A stretch of 64,000 bases of DNA from positions 6,572,001 to 6,636,000 of the forward strand of contig NZ_JADWYI010000001.1 of assembly GCF_016904885.1 (NCBI RefSeq), in the 5' to 3' direction. The position numbers and the translations under genes are program-made. A model generated the notes under the pieces. It ran no database searches, was not told where the DNA came from, and saw nothing but the letters and a program-made list of their open reading frames with translations. This DNA is from Archangium primigenium (GTDB lineage: Bacteria; Myxococcota; Myxococcia; Myxococcales; Myxococcaceae). Positions 8,662 through 17,425 of this stretch are shown here, in pieces (position 1 is the first letter of the stretch; each line of letters opens with the position of its first letter).

Positions 8662-10185
8662 GTGAACAAGGATCCCATCATCGGCATCGACCTCGGCACG
8701 ACCAATTCGTGCGCCGCGATCGTCGAGGACGGTGGGAACGTGAAGCTCATCCCCTACAAGGGCGGCGAGTACACCATTCCCTCGATCTTCGCGATCGACG
8801 ACAAGGGCAACGAGCTCATCGGCTACGAGGCCAAGCGCCAGTGGCAGCTCAACCCCAAGAACACCATCTACGGCTCCAAGCGCCTGGTGGGCCGCACCTA
8901 CCAGAGCGACGTGGTGGGGGCGATGAAGAAGGTCGTGGCGTACTCGGTGCGCCCCGGCAAGAAGAGCGACGTGGTGCTGGACGTGGGCAAGAAGGAATTC
9001 TCGCTCCAGGAGATCAGCGCCAAGATCCTCAACAAGATCCGCGACGTCGCGGCCAACTACCTCAAGACGCCCATCAAGCGCGCCGTGGTGACGGTGCCCG
9101 CGTACTTCAACGACCGGCAGCGCCAGACGGTCAAGGAGGCGGGCAAGCTCATCGACCTGGAGGTGGTGCGCATCATCAACGAGCCCACCGCGGCGGCGCT
9201 CGCCTACGGCGCGGGCAAGAGCGTCAACAAGAAGGTGCTCGTCTACGATCTGGGCGGCGGCACCTTCGACGTGTCCATCATCGAGATCCGCGACCGGGTC
9301 TTCGAGGTGAAGGCCACGGGCGGTGACGTGTTCCTGGGCGGCATCGACTTCGACAACGCCATCATCCACCACGTGCTCAAGGACTTCGCGTCCAAGGCGG
9401 GCATCGACCTGGCCACGGATCCGGTGGCCATGCAGCGCATCAAGGACCTGGCCGAGCGCACGAAGATCGATCTGTCCGCGCGCGACGACGTGCAGTTCAA
9501 CATCCCCTTCATCACGATGACGGCCCAGGGCCAGCCGCTGAACATCGAGATGAAGTTCACGCGCAAGATGCTGGAGCAGCTGACCAACCACCTGGTGGAC
9601 CGCACCCTGCAGATGGTGGCGCGGGTGCTGGTGGACTCGGGGCTGTCCACCAAGGACATCGACGAGGTGCTGCTGGTGGGCGGCCAGACGCGCATGCCCG
9701 TGGTGCAGGACCGACTCACCAAGTTCTTCGGCAAGACGCCGAGCAAGGGCGTGCACCCGGACGAGGCCGTGGCGGTGGGCGCGGCGCTCTACGCCAAGTC
9801 GCTCGAGGACAATTCCAGCCTGCGGCTGCAGCTCTTGGACGTCATCCCCATGGCCATCGGCCTGGAGCGCGCGGGCGGGGCCTTCCACACCGTCTTCCCG
9901 CGCAACGCCCCCATCCCCAACGCCAAGCAGTTGGTGGCCACCACGAGCATGGACAACCAGACCGAGCTGGCCATGCGCATCTTCCAGGGCGACAACGAGC
10001 AGGTGGCCAAGAACGATCTGCTCGGCGAGTTCACCTTCTCCGGCATCCGCCAGGCCAAGGCCGGCGCGGTGCAGGTGGAGATCACCTTCGACGTGAGCGT
10101 GGAGGGCATCCTCACCATGCGCGCGCGGGATCCCGCCACCGGCCGGGAGATGAACACCACGGTGCGGGTGAGCTCCGGCGGCTAG
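8662..10185 (+). CDS. Hsp70/DnaK-family chaperone lacking the C-terminal lid
   Basis: 507 residues from GTG 8662. The nucleotide-binding domain (1 to about 375) opens with GIDLGTTNSCAA, and VYDLGGGTFDVSI follows near residue 195. The beta substrate-binding domain follows, and the protein stops at TVRVSSGG. Canonical DnaK is about 610-640 residues, so the whole alpha-helical lid and C-terminal tail are absent. Linker and beta domain are recognisable, so it probably still binds peptide-like segments with faster exchange. Myxobacteria carry several specialised DnaK paralogues, and this is probably one rather than the housekeeping copy: no dnaJ or grpE is adjacent. A tight hairpin follows the stop. 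Confidence 0.9.
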   Translation: MNKDPIIGIDLGTTNSCAAIVEDGGNVKLIPYKGGEYTIPSIFAIDDKGNELIGYEAKRQWQLNPKNTIYGSKRLVGRTYQSDVVGAMKKVVAYSVRPGKKSDVVLDVGKKEFSLQEISAKILNKIRDVAANYLKTPIKRAVVTVPAYFNDRQRQTVKEAGKLIDLEVVRIINEPTAAALAYGAGKSVNKKVLVYDLGGGTFDVSIIEIRDRVFEVKATGGDVFLGGIDFDNAIIHHVLKDFASKAGIDLATDPVAMQRIKDLAERTKIDLSARDDVQFNIPFITMTAQGQPLNIEMKFTRKMLEQLTNHLVDRTLQMVARVLVDSGLSTKDIDEVLLVGGQTRMPVVQDRLTKFFGKTPSKGVHPDEAVAVGAALYAKSLEDNSSLRLQLLDVIPMAIGLERAGGAFHTVFPRNAPIPNAKQLVATTSMDNQTELAMRIFQGDNEQVAKNDLLGEFTFSGIRQAKAGAVQVEITFDVSVEGILTMRARDPATGREMNTTVRVSSGG

Positions 10186-10200
10186 CCGCGGCGCCCGGGG

Positions 10201-10220
10201 GTCCGGCGGCAACGCCGGAC
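10201..10220 (+). terminator. hairpin with GCAA tetraloop after the Hsp70 gene
   Basis: GTCCGGCG and CGCCGGAC form a perfect 8-bp stem closed by GCAA, 16 bp past the Hsp70 stop. The GNRA-type loop makes it very stable. No U-tract follows directly. Confidence 0.55.
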
Positions 10221-10241
10221 CCGACAGAAGAGCCCCGAAGC

Positions 10242-10280
10242 GCGAAAGGGACGGCCTCGGGTGGAGGACCGTCCCTTCGC
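10242..10280. terminator. bidirectional hairpin between the Hsp70 gene and clpX
   Basis: GCGAAAGGGACGG (10242-10254) pairs with CCGTCCCTTCGC (10269-10280), with one bulged A. It lies between two convergent genes and can serve both, ending clpX transcripts a few bases past the clpX stop. Confidence 0.65.
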
Positions 10281-10285
10281 TGCTT

Positions 10286-11581
<1,296 letters not shown>

Positions 11582-11767
11582 CGACTCCGGTCCCCCGGAG
11601 CCTACCTAGCCGACACCCTCACCACACCCAAGTCGCCCGGCTGCCCACGTCTCGGTCAACCGTCCGCCGAATATAGGCCCCCATTGCATCGACAGGAAGC
11701 CCATCCCAGGTGAGTCGTCCCCCGGGCTGTGCACCGGCGGACGAGGTCAGCGTTGAGTAACACTCGT

Positions 11768-12400
11768 TCAGGCATCATTCACGCCCGAAGCGCACTCCTC
11801 CAAATCTTCCGCGAGTGCGCTCGCCCGCTCGGCGATGGCGTGGGGAACTCGACGGCAGCCGGACACCTCGGCGGCCAGCTTGCGCGCCATCTGGGCCAAT
11901 TTCCTCACCTGGAAGCTCTCCGGGGGGGGCTCGGGCGGCGGCCGGGGGAAGCGCTCCGTCACTTCTTTCTTGAGTTCACTGACAGGCTTGTCCGCGTCCC
12001 AGATACTGTCTCGCAGTGAACGGTACTCCTGGGGCGAGAGCTGACCGCGCTCCTCGGCGTCCGCCAGGACCTCGATGACCTCGAAGGGGGGGGCCTTCTG
12101 GGGGAACTCCGGCTGGGCGACTTCCTCGGCGTCCTCGTGGCGGGCCAGGAAGCTGAAGGAGCGCGTGAGCTTGAGCGCCGTCTGCTTCTTGATGTGCAGC
12201 TCCTTGAGGCAGTAGGCGTCGAAGGACGCGTGCCCCCAGGCCTCCCAGAGGTTCTCGTCCTTGACCTGCACGAGCAGCTTGCCCAGCTCGGCCCAGGTGG
12301 ACTTGAAGCGCTTGGCGGCCACCAGCACGGTGTGGCGGAAGGTGCCCGGCGGCACCTGAGCCGCCTTCTTCTCGATGTCGGCTTCGGCTACAGAGAGCAT
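11768..12400 (-). CDS. conserved hypothetical protein, unknown function
   Basis: About 210 residues from ATG 12400, which has only a weak upstream ribosome site (AGGG). No family was recognised. It has no signal peptide or membrane segment. The middle is helical and charged (around HIKKQTALKLTRSFSFLARH). A proline-rich stretch, RFPRPPPEPPPESF, lies near residue 155, and a Lys/Arg-rich helix follows. The WAELGKLLVQVKDENLWEAW segment resembles helical small-molecule or DNA-associated domains, but that is only an impression. Codon use is typical of its neighbours, so it is a real gene. It is downstream of the AgmX/PglI-type gene on the same strand, 68 bp away, and may be co-transcribed. Confidence 0.7.
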   Translation of the reverse strand: MLSVAEADIEKKAAQVPPGTFRHTVLVAAKRFKSTWAELGKLLVQVKDENLWEAWGHASFDAYCLKELHIKKQTALKLTRSFSFLARHEDAEEVAQPEFPQKAPPFEVIEVLADAEERGQLSPQEYRSLRDSIWDADKPVSELKKEVTERFPRPPPEPPPESFQVRKLAQMARKLAAEVSGCRRVPHAIAERASALAEDLEECASGVNDA

Positions 12401-12468
12401 GCACCCTGTATCCGTCAGGATGTGGGAGGGGGCAAAAAAGCCGCCCGCCCTCCCGGACCCACCCCGCC

Positions 12469-13470
12469 CTACCCCTTCTTGCCGATGGTGAACGCCAGGC
12501 TCACCGTGGCGCGCTCGCCCGTGTAGGCCTTGAAGGGCCACTTCTTCATCTCGCCGAGCAGGCACTCGAAGAGCGCGCCCTTCTTGAGGCGCGGGTTGTC
12601 GATCCACAGTTGGGCCACCCGGCCGTCGTTGCCGATGGTGAACTCCAGCGGCACCTTGGCGGAGAAGCCCGGGCTGCGCTCGGCCTCCTCCTTGAAGCAG
12701 TGGTGGAGCGTGGCCTGGTTGGACTTCACCACCCGGTTGATGGCGCCCAGGTCGTAGTTGACCTCGGTGGAGAGCCCGTCCGCATCCGTGGTCACCTTGC
12801 CCGTGGGCCGGCCCGGCTTGCCCGCGCGTCCCGGCTTGGGATCGAGCGCCGCGAGCTTCTCGGGCTTGTCCTTGTCCAGTTTGTCCTTGTCCAGCTTGTC
12901 CTTCTCGGGCTTGTCCGCGTCCGCGAGCTTCTCGGGCGTATCCGTCTTCTCGGGCGGGGGCTCGGCGGGGCGCACCGGGGCGCGCTTGGGCTCGCCGGGG
13001 TACTCGAAGAGCTCCTCGGGAAGGGAGCGCCGCGCGGGGGTGATGACCGGGGCCTCCACCTGGATGTCCAGCTCGCTCAGCGCGGCCTGGCTGGCCAGGT
13101 ACACCTTCACGTAGCGCGACAGCTGCCAGGCCCCGAGGCCCAGCACCCCGAGCAGGACGACGCCCATGACGGAGGTGATGAGGCGCGAGCGGGTGCGCCG
13201 CGCTCGGGCCTCGCGGGCCTCGGCCTCCACGCGCAACCGCACCACGGCCTGGGCCACGTGCAGCCGGAAGGGCTCCACGTCCTTGAGTTTGCGAAAGCCG
13301 CCCGGGCCCGAGGAGGACACCTCGGTGTCCCCGGTGAGTCCTCCCGCGTACAGCTTGTCCACCAGCTGTTGCCCGGTCAGGGGTCCGAGGACGAGGTCTC
13401 CCTGGCGGAAGAGCCACTGGGAGTCCTGCTGCGCCCGCTCGGGGTCATGGAGATCTTGTGCGGCCGACAT
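12469..13470 (-). CDS. AgmX/PglI C-terminal-domain envelope protein with N-terminal GYF-like domain
   Basis: 333 residues. The N-terminus (about 15-65) has the pattern WLFRQGDLVLGPLTGQQLVD, a GYF_2-like domain. One membrane helix spans about 97-116. A Pro/Lys/Asp-rich periplasmic linker follows, with a short DKLDK-type tandem repeat. The C-terminal domain (about 240-333), with FTIGNDGRV and LWIDNP and two FTIG strands, is the TonB-like AgmX/PglI domain of myxobacterial gliding and adventurous-motility proteins. The topology is therefore cytoplasmic adaptor, single membrane pass, periplasmic TonB-like end. It may transmit force or a signal across the envelope, but a direct motility role is inferred from the family name only. 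Confidence 0.82.
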   Translation of the reverse strand: MSAAQDLHDPERAQQDSQWLFRQGDLVLGPLTGQQLVDKLYAGGLTGDTEVSSSGPGGFRKLKDVEPFRLHVAQAVVRLRVEAEAREARARRTRSRLITSVMGVVLLGVLGLGAWQLSRYVKVYLASQAALSELDIQVEAPVITPARRSLPEELFEYPGEPKRAPVRPAEPPPEKTDTPEKLADADKPEKDKLDKDKLDKDKPEKLAALDPKPGRAGKPGRPTGKVTTDADGLSTEVNYDLGAINRVVKSNQATLHHCFKEEAERSPGFSAKVPLEFTIGNDGRVAQLWIDNPRLKKGALFECLLGEMKKWPFKAYTGERATVSLAFTIGKKG

Positions 13471-13534
13471 GGGGCGCGAAGTATCCTAGGCTCCGCGCAC
13501 CACCGCAACGCCCCTCCCGCCCCCTTGACGCTCC

Positions 13535-14362
13535 GTGAAAAGAACGCCCGTCGTCTTATGGATCTGGTACCGGGGAGGCTCCTTCAAGGGATTCCAGCGA
13601 CAGCCGGGTGAGCCCACCGTCCAGGAGAGCCTGGAACGGGCCCTGCAAGCCGCCGGGGTGGACGCCTCGCTCATGCCCGCCGGACGGACGGACCGCGGCG
13701 TGCATGCCCGGATGCAGGTGGGCAGCCTCCGGCTCCCTCCCGGGTATCTCCCGGAAACACTCGCCGAGCGGCTCGTCCCTCTCCTGCCCCCCGACCTGGG
13801 GGTGTGCGCGGTCCGCCGGGCCCCCCAGGGATTCCACTCCCAGTGGAGCGCGGCGGGCAAGGAGTACCGCTACCGACTCCAGCTCGGGGGCGCCGTGGCC
13901 GAGGCGTGGCGGCCCTTCGTGATGGACCCGGGCGCCGAGCCCCGCCTGGAGGGGCGGGTGCCCTCACCGGAGCGGCTCGCGGCCCTGCTCGAGGCCGCCG
14001 TGGGGCGCCGGGATTTCCATGCCTTCCACGAGAACTCCAGCCCCCGCAAGCCGCGGACCCTGGAGTCGGCCACCCTGCACGCGCTGGGAGACGGTCTCTT
14101 CGAGGCGCGGCTGCGGGGCGACGGGTTCGGCCGCTACCAGGTGCGCTACCTCGTGGGCTCCGCCCTGCTCGCGGCCGCGGGAGGCCTGCCCGAGGCGGAC
14201 TACCGCGCCGCGCTCGACACGGGTACGCCCATTCCCGGCCTCAAGGCCCCCGCCCACGGGCTGTTGCTGTGGGAGGTGCACTACCCGCCCGACAAGGAGC
14301 CCTTCCCCGCCGAGCTCCGGCGCCAGGCCCCGGGTCTGCCGGAGGGGCCCCCCTTCCGCTAG
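13535..14362 (+). CDS. truA: tRNA pseudouridine(38-40) synthase TruA
   Basis: 275 residues, normal for TruA, starting at GTG 13535. The catalytic motif AGRTDRGVHA contains the nucleophilic Asp (D53). RGGSFKGFQRQP at the N-terminus and GFGRYQVRYLVG near residue 200 are the other family signatures. It converts uridines 38-40 of the tRNA anticodon arm to pseudouridine. It is divergent from the AgmX/PglI-type gene by 64 bp, and its stop overlaps the end of the convergent RHH gene by four bases. Confidence 0.95.
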   Translation: MKRTPVVLWIWYRGGSFKGFQRQPGEPTVQESLERALQAAGVDASLMPAGRTDRGVHARMQVGSLRLPPGYLPETLAERLVPLLPPDLGVCAVRRAPQGFHSQWSAAGKEYRYRLQLGGAVAEAWRPFVMDPGAEPRLEGRVPSPERLAALLEAAVGRRDFHAFHENSSPRKPRTLESATLHALGDGLFEARLRGDGFGRYQVRYLVGSALLAAAGGLPEADYRAALDTGTPIPGLKAPAHGLLLWEVHYPPDKEPFPAELRRQAPGLPEGPPFR

Positions 14363-14523
14363 TCGACCAGCCGATCCTCGTACTTGGTGAGCAGGTCGGA
14401 GATGGCCTCGCGCAGGTACTCGCTCTGGCGGATGCGCGTGGAGCGCGACAGCTCCTTGAGGGCATCCAGCTTCTCGCGGTTGAGACGGAACACCACCGAG
14501 GTGAGGCGCGTATTCATGTCCAT
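14359..14523 (-). CDS. ribbon-helix-helix DNA-binding protein, copy A
   Basis: 54 residues from ATG 14523, chosen because GGAGGAG lies eight bases upstream. The sequence starts MDMNTRLTSVVFRLNREKLD (beta strand then helix A) and continues with a short helix IRQSEYLREAISDLLTKY, the compact RHH/CopG-Arc fold. Such proteins dimerise and bind the DNA major groove with the paired strand. It differs from copy B at only four positions. No toxin gene is adjacent, so an antitoxin role is not supported; a small autoregulatory repressor is more likely. Confidence 0.85.
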   Translation of the reverse strand: MDMNTRLTSVVFRLNREKLDALKELSRSTRIRQSEYLREAISDLLTKYEDRLVD

Positions 14524-14540
14524 GGGTGTATCTCCTCCTA

Positions 14541-14600
14541 CAGGTGCACACACTGTCGCACACGTCGGGGCGATCTCAAGAAAACCCCCGACTGGGGAGA
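14541..14600 (-). promoter_or_regulatory. conserved upstream region of RHH copy A
   Basis: Shared with copy B. It contains the leader CACCTGTAGGAG, two GCACAC boxes (14546-14551 and 14558-14563, read on the plus strand) and a TTTTCTTGAGATC block. Conservation through the duplication suggests promoter and operator. Spacing between the boxes differs between copies (12 versus 10 bp). Confidence 0.4.
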
Positions 14601-14640
14601 TCACCTCCGGGAGCGCGGAGACTCACGCGACGGACCTGGA

Positions 14641-14670
14641 GCAACGACGAGCAACGACGAGAAACGACGA
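14641..14670 (+). repeat. three tandem 10-bp repeats
   Basis: GCAACGACGA, GCAACGACGA, GAAACGACGA in direct succession, in the spacer between the two RHH gene units. The 10-bp period equals about one helical turn, which would suit a regularly spaced protein-binding array. It is not part of the duplicated unit. Confidence 0.7.
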
Positions 14671-14733
14671 AGGGTGACTCGCGGACCCTCCCCCGGGCCG
14701 CGGCCACCCTCTGTGCTTCCCGTGTGTGCCCAG

Positions 14734-14898
14734 CTACTCGACCGAGCGATCCTCGTACTTGGTGAGCAGATCGGTGATGGCCTCGCGCAGGTACTCGCTC
14801 TGGCGGATGCGCGTGGAGCGCGACAACTCCTTGAGGGCGTCCAGCTTCTCGCGGTTGAGACGGAACACCACCGAGGTGAGGCGAGGATTCATGTCCAT
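14734..14898 (-). CDS. ribbon-helix-helix DNA-binding protein, copy B
   Basis: 54 residues from ATG 14898. It differs from copy A at residue 5 (Pro for Thr), in helix B (AITD for AISD) and at two positions in the last four residues (RSVE for RLVD). The DNA-contacting strand and helices are unchanged, so both copies probably recognise the same sites and can form heterodimers. The GGAG ribosome site lies 11 bases upstream, farther than in copy A, so translation may be weaker. It is downstream of larE on the same strand, after a 168-bp gap that holds its own duplicated promoter region. Confidence 0.85.
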   Translation of the reverse strand: MDMNPRLTSVVFRLNREKLDALKELSRSTRIRQSEYLREAITDLLTKYEDRSVE

Positions 14899-14910
14899 GC
14901 GTGCTGTGTC

Positions 14911-14975
14911 TCCTACAGGTGCGCACAAGGTCGCACATGCGCGGGAGATCGCAAGAAACCGCCGGACCCAGGAGA
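14911..14975 (-). promoter_or_regulatory. conserved upstream region of RHH copy B
   Basis: Counterpart of the region upstream of copy A: CACCTGTAGGAG leader, two GCACA boxes (14923-14927 and 14933-14937 on the plus strand), and a TTTCTTGCGATC block. A likely promoter with an autoregulatory site. Confidence 0.4.
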
Positions 14976-15066
14976 TCACTCCGCCTGGTGGCGCTCGCGT
15001 TCGCGCGCGGCGGATCTACGTCTGATCCGCAACAGGATCCAACATCCTGCCACGCTCCTGAGCGGA

Positions 15067-15951
15067 TCAGCTCACGACGGGCAGCGGGTGCACGTCGGGC
15101 GAGGGCCGGGAGATGCCGGCCGCGTCGTTCATCCGGCCCGAGCGGAAGGGCTCGAGATCCAACGCGACGAACTTGAAGCCCAGGGCCTTGAAGGCGCCGT
15201 CCACCTGGCGGCGCACCTCGGCGGACAGGAAGCGCTCGTACTCCTCGGCGGCCAGCTCGATGCGCGCCACCTCCTGGTGGTAGCGCACGCGGAACTGCCG
15301 GAAGCCGAGCTTGCGCAGCTCGGACTCGGCGCCGGCGATCTGGAAGAGCCGCTCGCGCGTCACCGAGGTGCCATAGGGGATGCGCGACGCCAGGCACGCC
15401 ATCTGGGGCTTGTCCCAGGTGGGCAGGCCCAGGGCGTGGCTCCAGGCGCGGATCTCCTCCTTGGTCAGCCCCGCGAGCGCCAGCGGCGAGCGCACCGCGT
15501 GCTCCTGGGCGGCCTTGTGGCCGGGGCGGTGATCCTTGAAGTCGTCCGCGTTGAAGCCGTCGAGCACCACCTCGATCCCCCGCTCGCGGCGCTGGGCCTC
15601 GCACAGGTCGTACAGCTCCGTCTTGCAGAAGTAGCAGCGGTTGGTGGGGTTGGCGGCGTACTGGGGGTTGGCCAGCTCGTCGCTCGAGACGACCACGTGC
15701 CGGGCGCCCAGGCGCTGGGCGAGCTCGCGCGCCTCTTTCTCCTCCTCGGGGGCGACCGAGGCGGACAGGGCGGTGAGCGCCAGGGCGCGCTCGCCCAGCT
15801 CCTCCACGGCGATCTTCAGCACGAAGGTGGAGTCCACCCCGCCGGAGAAGGCCACCAGCGCCGAGCCATGGGCCCTCAATTGGGCGCGCATCGCGTCCAG
15901 CTTGGGGCGGGAGGAATCACACAGGGCCTGGATGCGCTCGGGGGTCAGCAT
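15067..15951 (-). CDS. larE: LarE-family ATP-dependent sacrificial sulfur transferase
   Basis: 294 residues. The PP-loop SGGVDS (36-41) binds ATP. NRCYFCK (104-110) and a single conserved Cys, C186 in MACLASRIPYG, match the LarE family. In lactic acid bacteria LarE adenylates the pyridinium carboxylate precursor and donates its own cysteine sulfur to build the nickel-pincer cofactor of lactate racemase. No larA, larB or larC is within this window, so the physiological product is unclear. A sulfur-carrier operon lies 1 kb upstream on the same strand, separated by an APS-kinase-like gene and a promoter. Confidence 0.9.
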   Translation of the reverse strand: MLTPERIQALCDSSRPKLDAMRAQLRAHGSALVAFSGGVDSTFVLKIAVEELGERALALTALSASVAPEEEKEARELAQRLGARHVVVSSDELANPQYAANPTNRCYFCKTELYDLCEAQRRERGIEVVLDGFNADDFKDHRPGHKAAQEHAVRSPLALAGLTKEEIRAWSHALGLPTWDKPQMACLASRIPYGTSVTRERLFQIAGAESELRKLGFRQFRVRYHQEVARIELAAEEYERFLSAEVRRQVDGAFKALGFKFVALDLEPFRSGRMNDAAGISRPSPDVHPLPVVS

Positions 15952-15971
15952 GCGGGCTCTATAAACGAAGA

Positions 15972-16001
15972 ACCCCCGGGTTGCCCATGCACCCCGAGGG
16001 T
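15972..16001 (-). terminator. hairpin terminator after the APS-kinase-like gene
   Basis: ACCCCCGGGT (15972-15981) pairs with ACCCCGAGGGT (15991-16001) with one bulge. On the minus strand it is followed by a T-rich stretch (TTCTTCGTTTAT). This is a reasonable intrinsic terminator between the APS-kinase-like gene and larE. Confidence 0.6.
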
Positions 16002-16033
16002 CCTCGTGTCCTGAATGACGCCGGAACGAAGGT

Positions 16034-16819
16034 TCAGCGGGCCTTGCGCTTGGCCGGAGCCTTCTTGGCCGCCGCCTTGGGGGGCTTGGCGACGCGCGCC
16101 GCCCGGGCCGCCGGACGCGCCTTGGCGCCCTTGCCCTCCTTGGCCGGCTTGGCCGCCACCTTGGCGGGAGGGGCCACCTTGGCCGCCGCCTTGGGCGTCT
16201 TGGCCGTGGCCGGACGCGGCGTCACCTCGGTCTTGGTGGGCGGCTGGGGCTTCATCTTCTTGCCCGTGATGATCATCAGCTCGTCGGTCGTCACGTAGCC
16301 GAGGTCCAGCAGCGACTGGAAGATCTTCGCGGCCCCCTCCTCCACGCTCTCCTGCTCCGAGTGGATGACCACCTCGGCGGACGCGGGCGGCTCATACGGC
16401 TCGGTGATGCCGATGAAGTTGGGGATCTCCCCGCCCAGGGCCTTCTTGTAGCGGCCCGTGCTGTCGCGCTCGATGAGCTTCTCGGTCGGACAGTCCACGT
16501 AGACCTCGATGTAACGGCCCACCTGTCGGCGGTTGTCCTCGCGGCCCGCCTTGTAGGGGCTCACGCAGGGCACCAGCACCGCGACGTTGTTGCGGGTCAG
16601 CAGCCCGGCCACGAAGCCCAGGCGGCGCACGACCGTTATGCGCTCGTCCTTGCTGTCGCCCAGCCCCTGCCACAGCTCGTTGCCGAGCTCGTTCTCATCC
16701 AGGATCTCGACGTTGCGGTCGACCTGACGGAGCCGGGCCGCGATGTAGGCGGCCATCGTACTCTTGCCAGTACCGGACATGCCGGTCAGCCACACGGTGA
16801 ATCCAAGCGTCTGCACCAT
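16034..16819 (-). CDS. adenylylsulfate-kinase-like protein with histone-H1-like tail
   Basis: 261 residues. Residues 1-185 follow the CysC fold: P-loop LTGMSGTGKST (11-21), YKAGREDNRRQVG, and a YVDCPTEKLIERDSTGRYKK segment. The usual CysC DGDNxRxGL motif reads LDENELGNELWQGL here, so the substrate site differs and true APS phosphorylation is uncertain. Residues 187-261 are an Ala/Lys/Pro-rich tail (TAKTPKAAAKVAPPAKVAAK and so on) like histone H1 or bacterial AlgP/Hc1 tails, which may bind nucleic acid or another polyanion. Canonical CysC is about 200 residues. It has its own sigma-70-like promoter upstream and a terminator downstream, so it is probably monocistronic. Confidence 0.82.
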   Translation of the reverse strand: MVQTLGFTVWLTGMSGTGKSTMAAYIAARLRQVDRNVEILDENELGNELWQGLGDSKDERITVVRRLGFVAGLLTRNNVAVLVPCVSPYKAGREDNRRQVGRYIEVYVDCPTEKLIERDSTGRYKKALGGEIPNFIGITEPYEPPASAEVVIHSEQESVEEGAAKIFQSLLDLGYVTTDELMIITGKKMKPQPPTKTEVTPRPATAKTPKAAAKVAPPAKVAAKPAKEGKGAKARPAARAARVAKPPKAAAKKAPAKRKAR

Positions 16820-16900
16820 ACGGGTTCTAACTCCCTGCGCTTCCCAGGGCGCATATGCCTTCAGGAGCCCCCAGAGCGCGGCAGATCAAAAGTCGGGGGC

Positions 16901-16930
16901 GTTATAGACGAAAAACCCGGCCTTTGACAA
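16901..16930 (-). promoter_or_regulatory. sigma-70-type promoter of the APS-kinase-like gene
   Basis: Read on the minus strand: TTGTCA (plus 16925-16930), 18-bp spacer, TATAAC (plus 16901-16906). This is the best housekeeping-like promoter seen in the window, 82 bp ahead of the ATG. Confidence 0.6.
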
Positions 16931-16984
16931 TTCGTGCCTACCTTTCCGCAGGTGCAGGGAGAAAGCAGGCGGGCGCTCGACTTC

Positions 16985-17425
16985 TCAAGGGATTTCCACC
17001 GGTTGGAAATCCTTGCCCTCCCAACGGAAGAGACGCCGGGCGGTGACCCGGCCGTGACGCAGGGCCATCACGAGGTAGGACACCCCCGGCAGCAGGGGCT
17101 CGCCACCGGGAGCCGCCTGGCGACGATCCTCCCGGGAGAACCCCGCGTCCCCGTCCCCCGAGACGTGGGAGTGGAACACCCACATCAGGTGCTCGCCCCG
17201 GGCGTCGGCCTCGCGGAGCACGCCCAACCATTCCGCGGGGTCGAAGGCGTAGGCGTCGCGCGCGGCCAGGGCGTTGCGCAGGGGGCGGCAGCGCCACGGG
17301 CCCCGAGCCCCCTGGCGCAGCACCACCCCGCAGCCCTCCAGGGGCCAGGCCGACTCGAGGTGCCGGACGACCGCGTCCAGGATCTCGGGGCCGGGGTGGG
17401 CAAGGCCCTCACCCGCATCGGCCAC
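16985..17425 (-). CDS. JAMM/Mov34-type metalloprotease of the sulfur-carrier operon
   Basis: 146 residues. The JAMM zinc site is complete: Glu in PLEGCGV near residue 30, HSH in WVFHSHVSGD near 85, and the downstream Asp in FSREDRRQ. Bacterial relatives (Mec+, QbsD, HcyD) trim or release products from ubiquitin-like sulfur carriers. It is the last gene of the operon and overlaps the end of the degenerate E1 gene by 17 bp, so it is translationally coupled. It probably removes an adduct from the MoaD-like carrier two genes upstream. Family assignment is firm; the substrate is inferred from context. Confidence 0.88.
   Translation of the reverse strand: MADAGEGLAHPGPEILDAVVRHLESAWPLEGCGVVLRQGARGPWRCRPLRNALAARDAYAFDPAEWLGVLREADARGEHLMWVFHSHVSGDGDAGFSREDRRQAAPGGEPLLPGVSYLVMALRHGRVTARRLFRWEGKDFQPVEIP

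Larger units (their letters stand above)
14359..14979 (-). repeat. tandem duplication carrying two RHH genes
   Basis: Two units with a constant offset of 375 bp: about 14359-14604 and 14734-14979. The coding parts are nearly identical, while the upstream 80 bp is clearly related but more diverged. Both units keep the CACCTGTAGGAG leader and a TTTCTTG-GATC block upstream. Confidence 0.85.

Noticed and set aside
14641-14670. A possible CRISPR array
   Set aside because: Repeats are 10 bp, directly adjacent and without spacers. No cas genes are present in the window.
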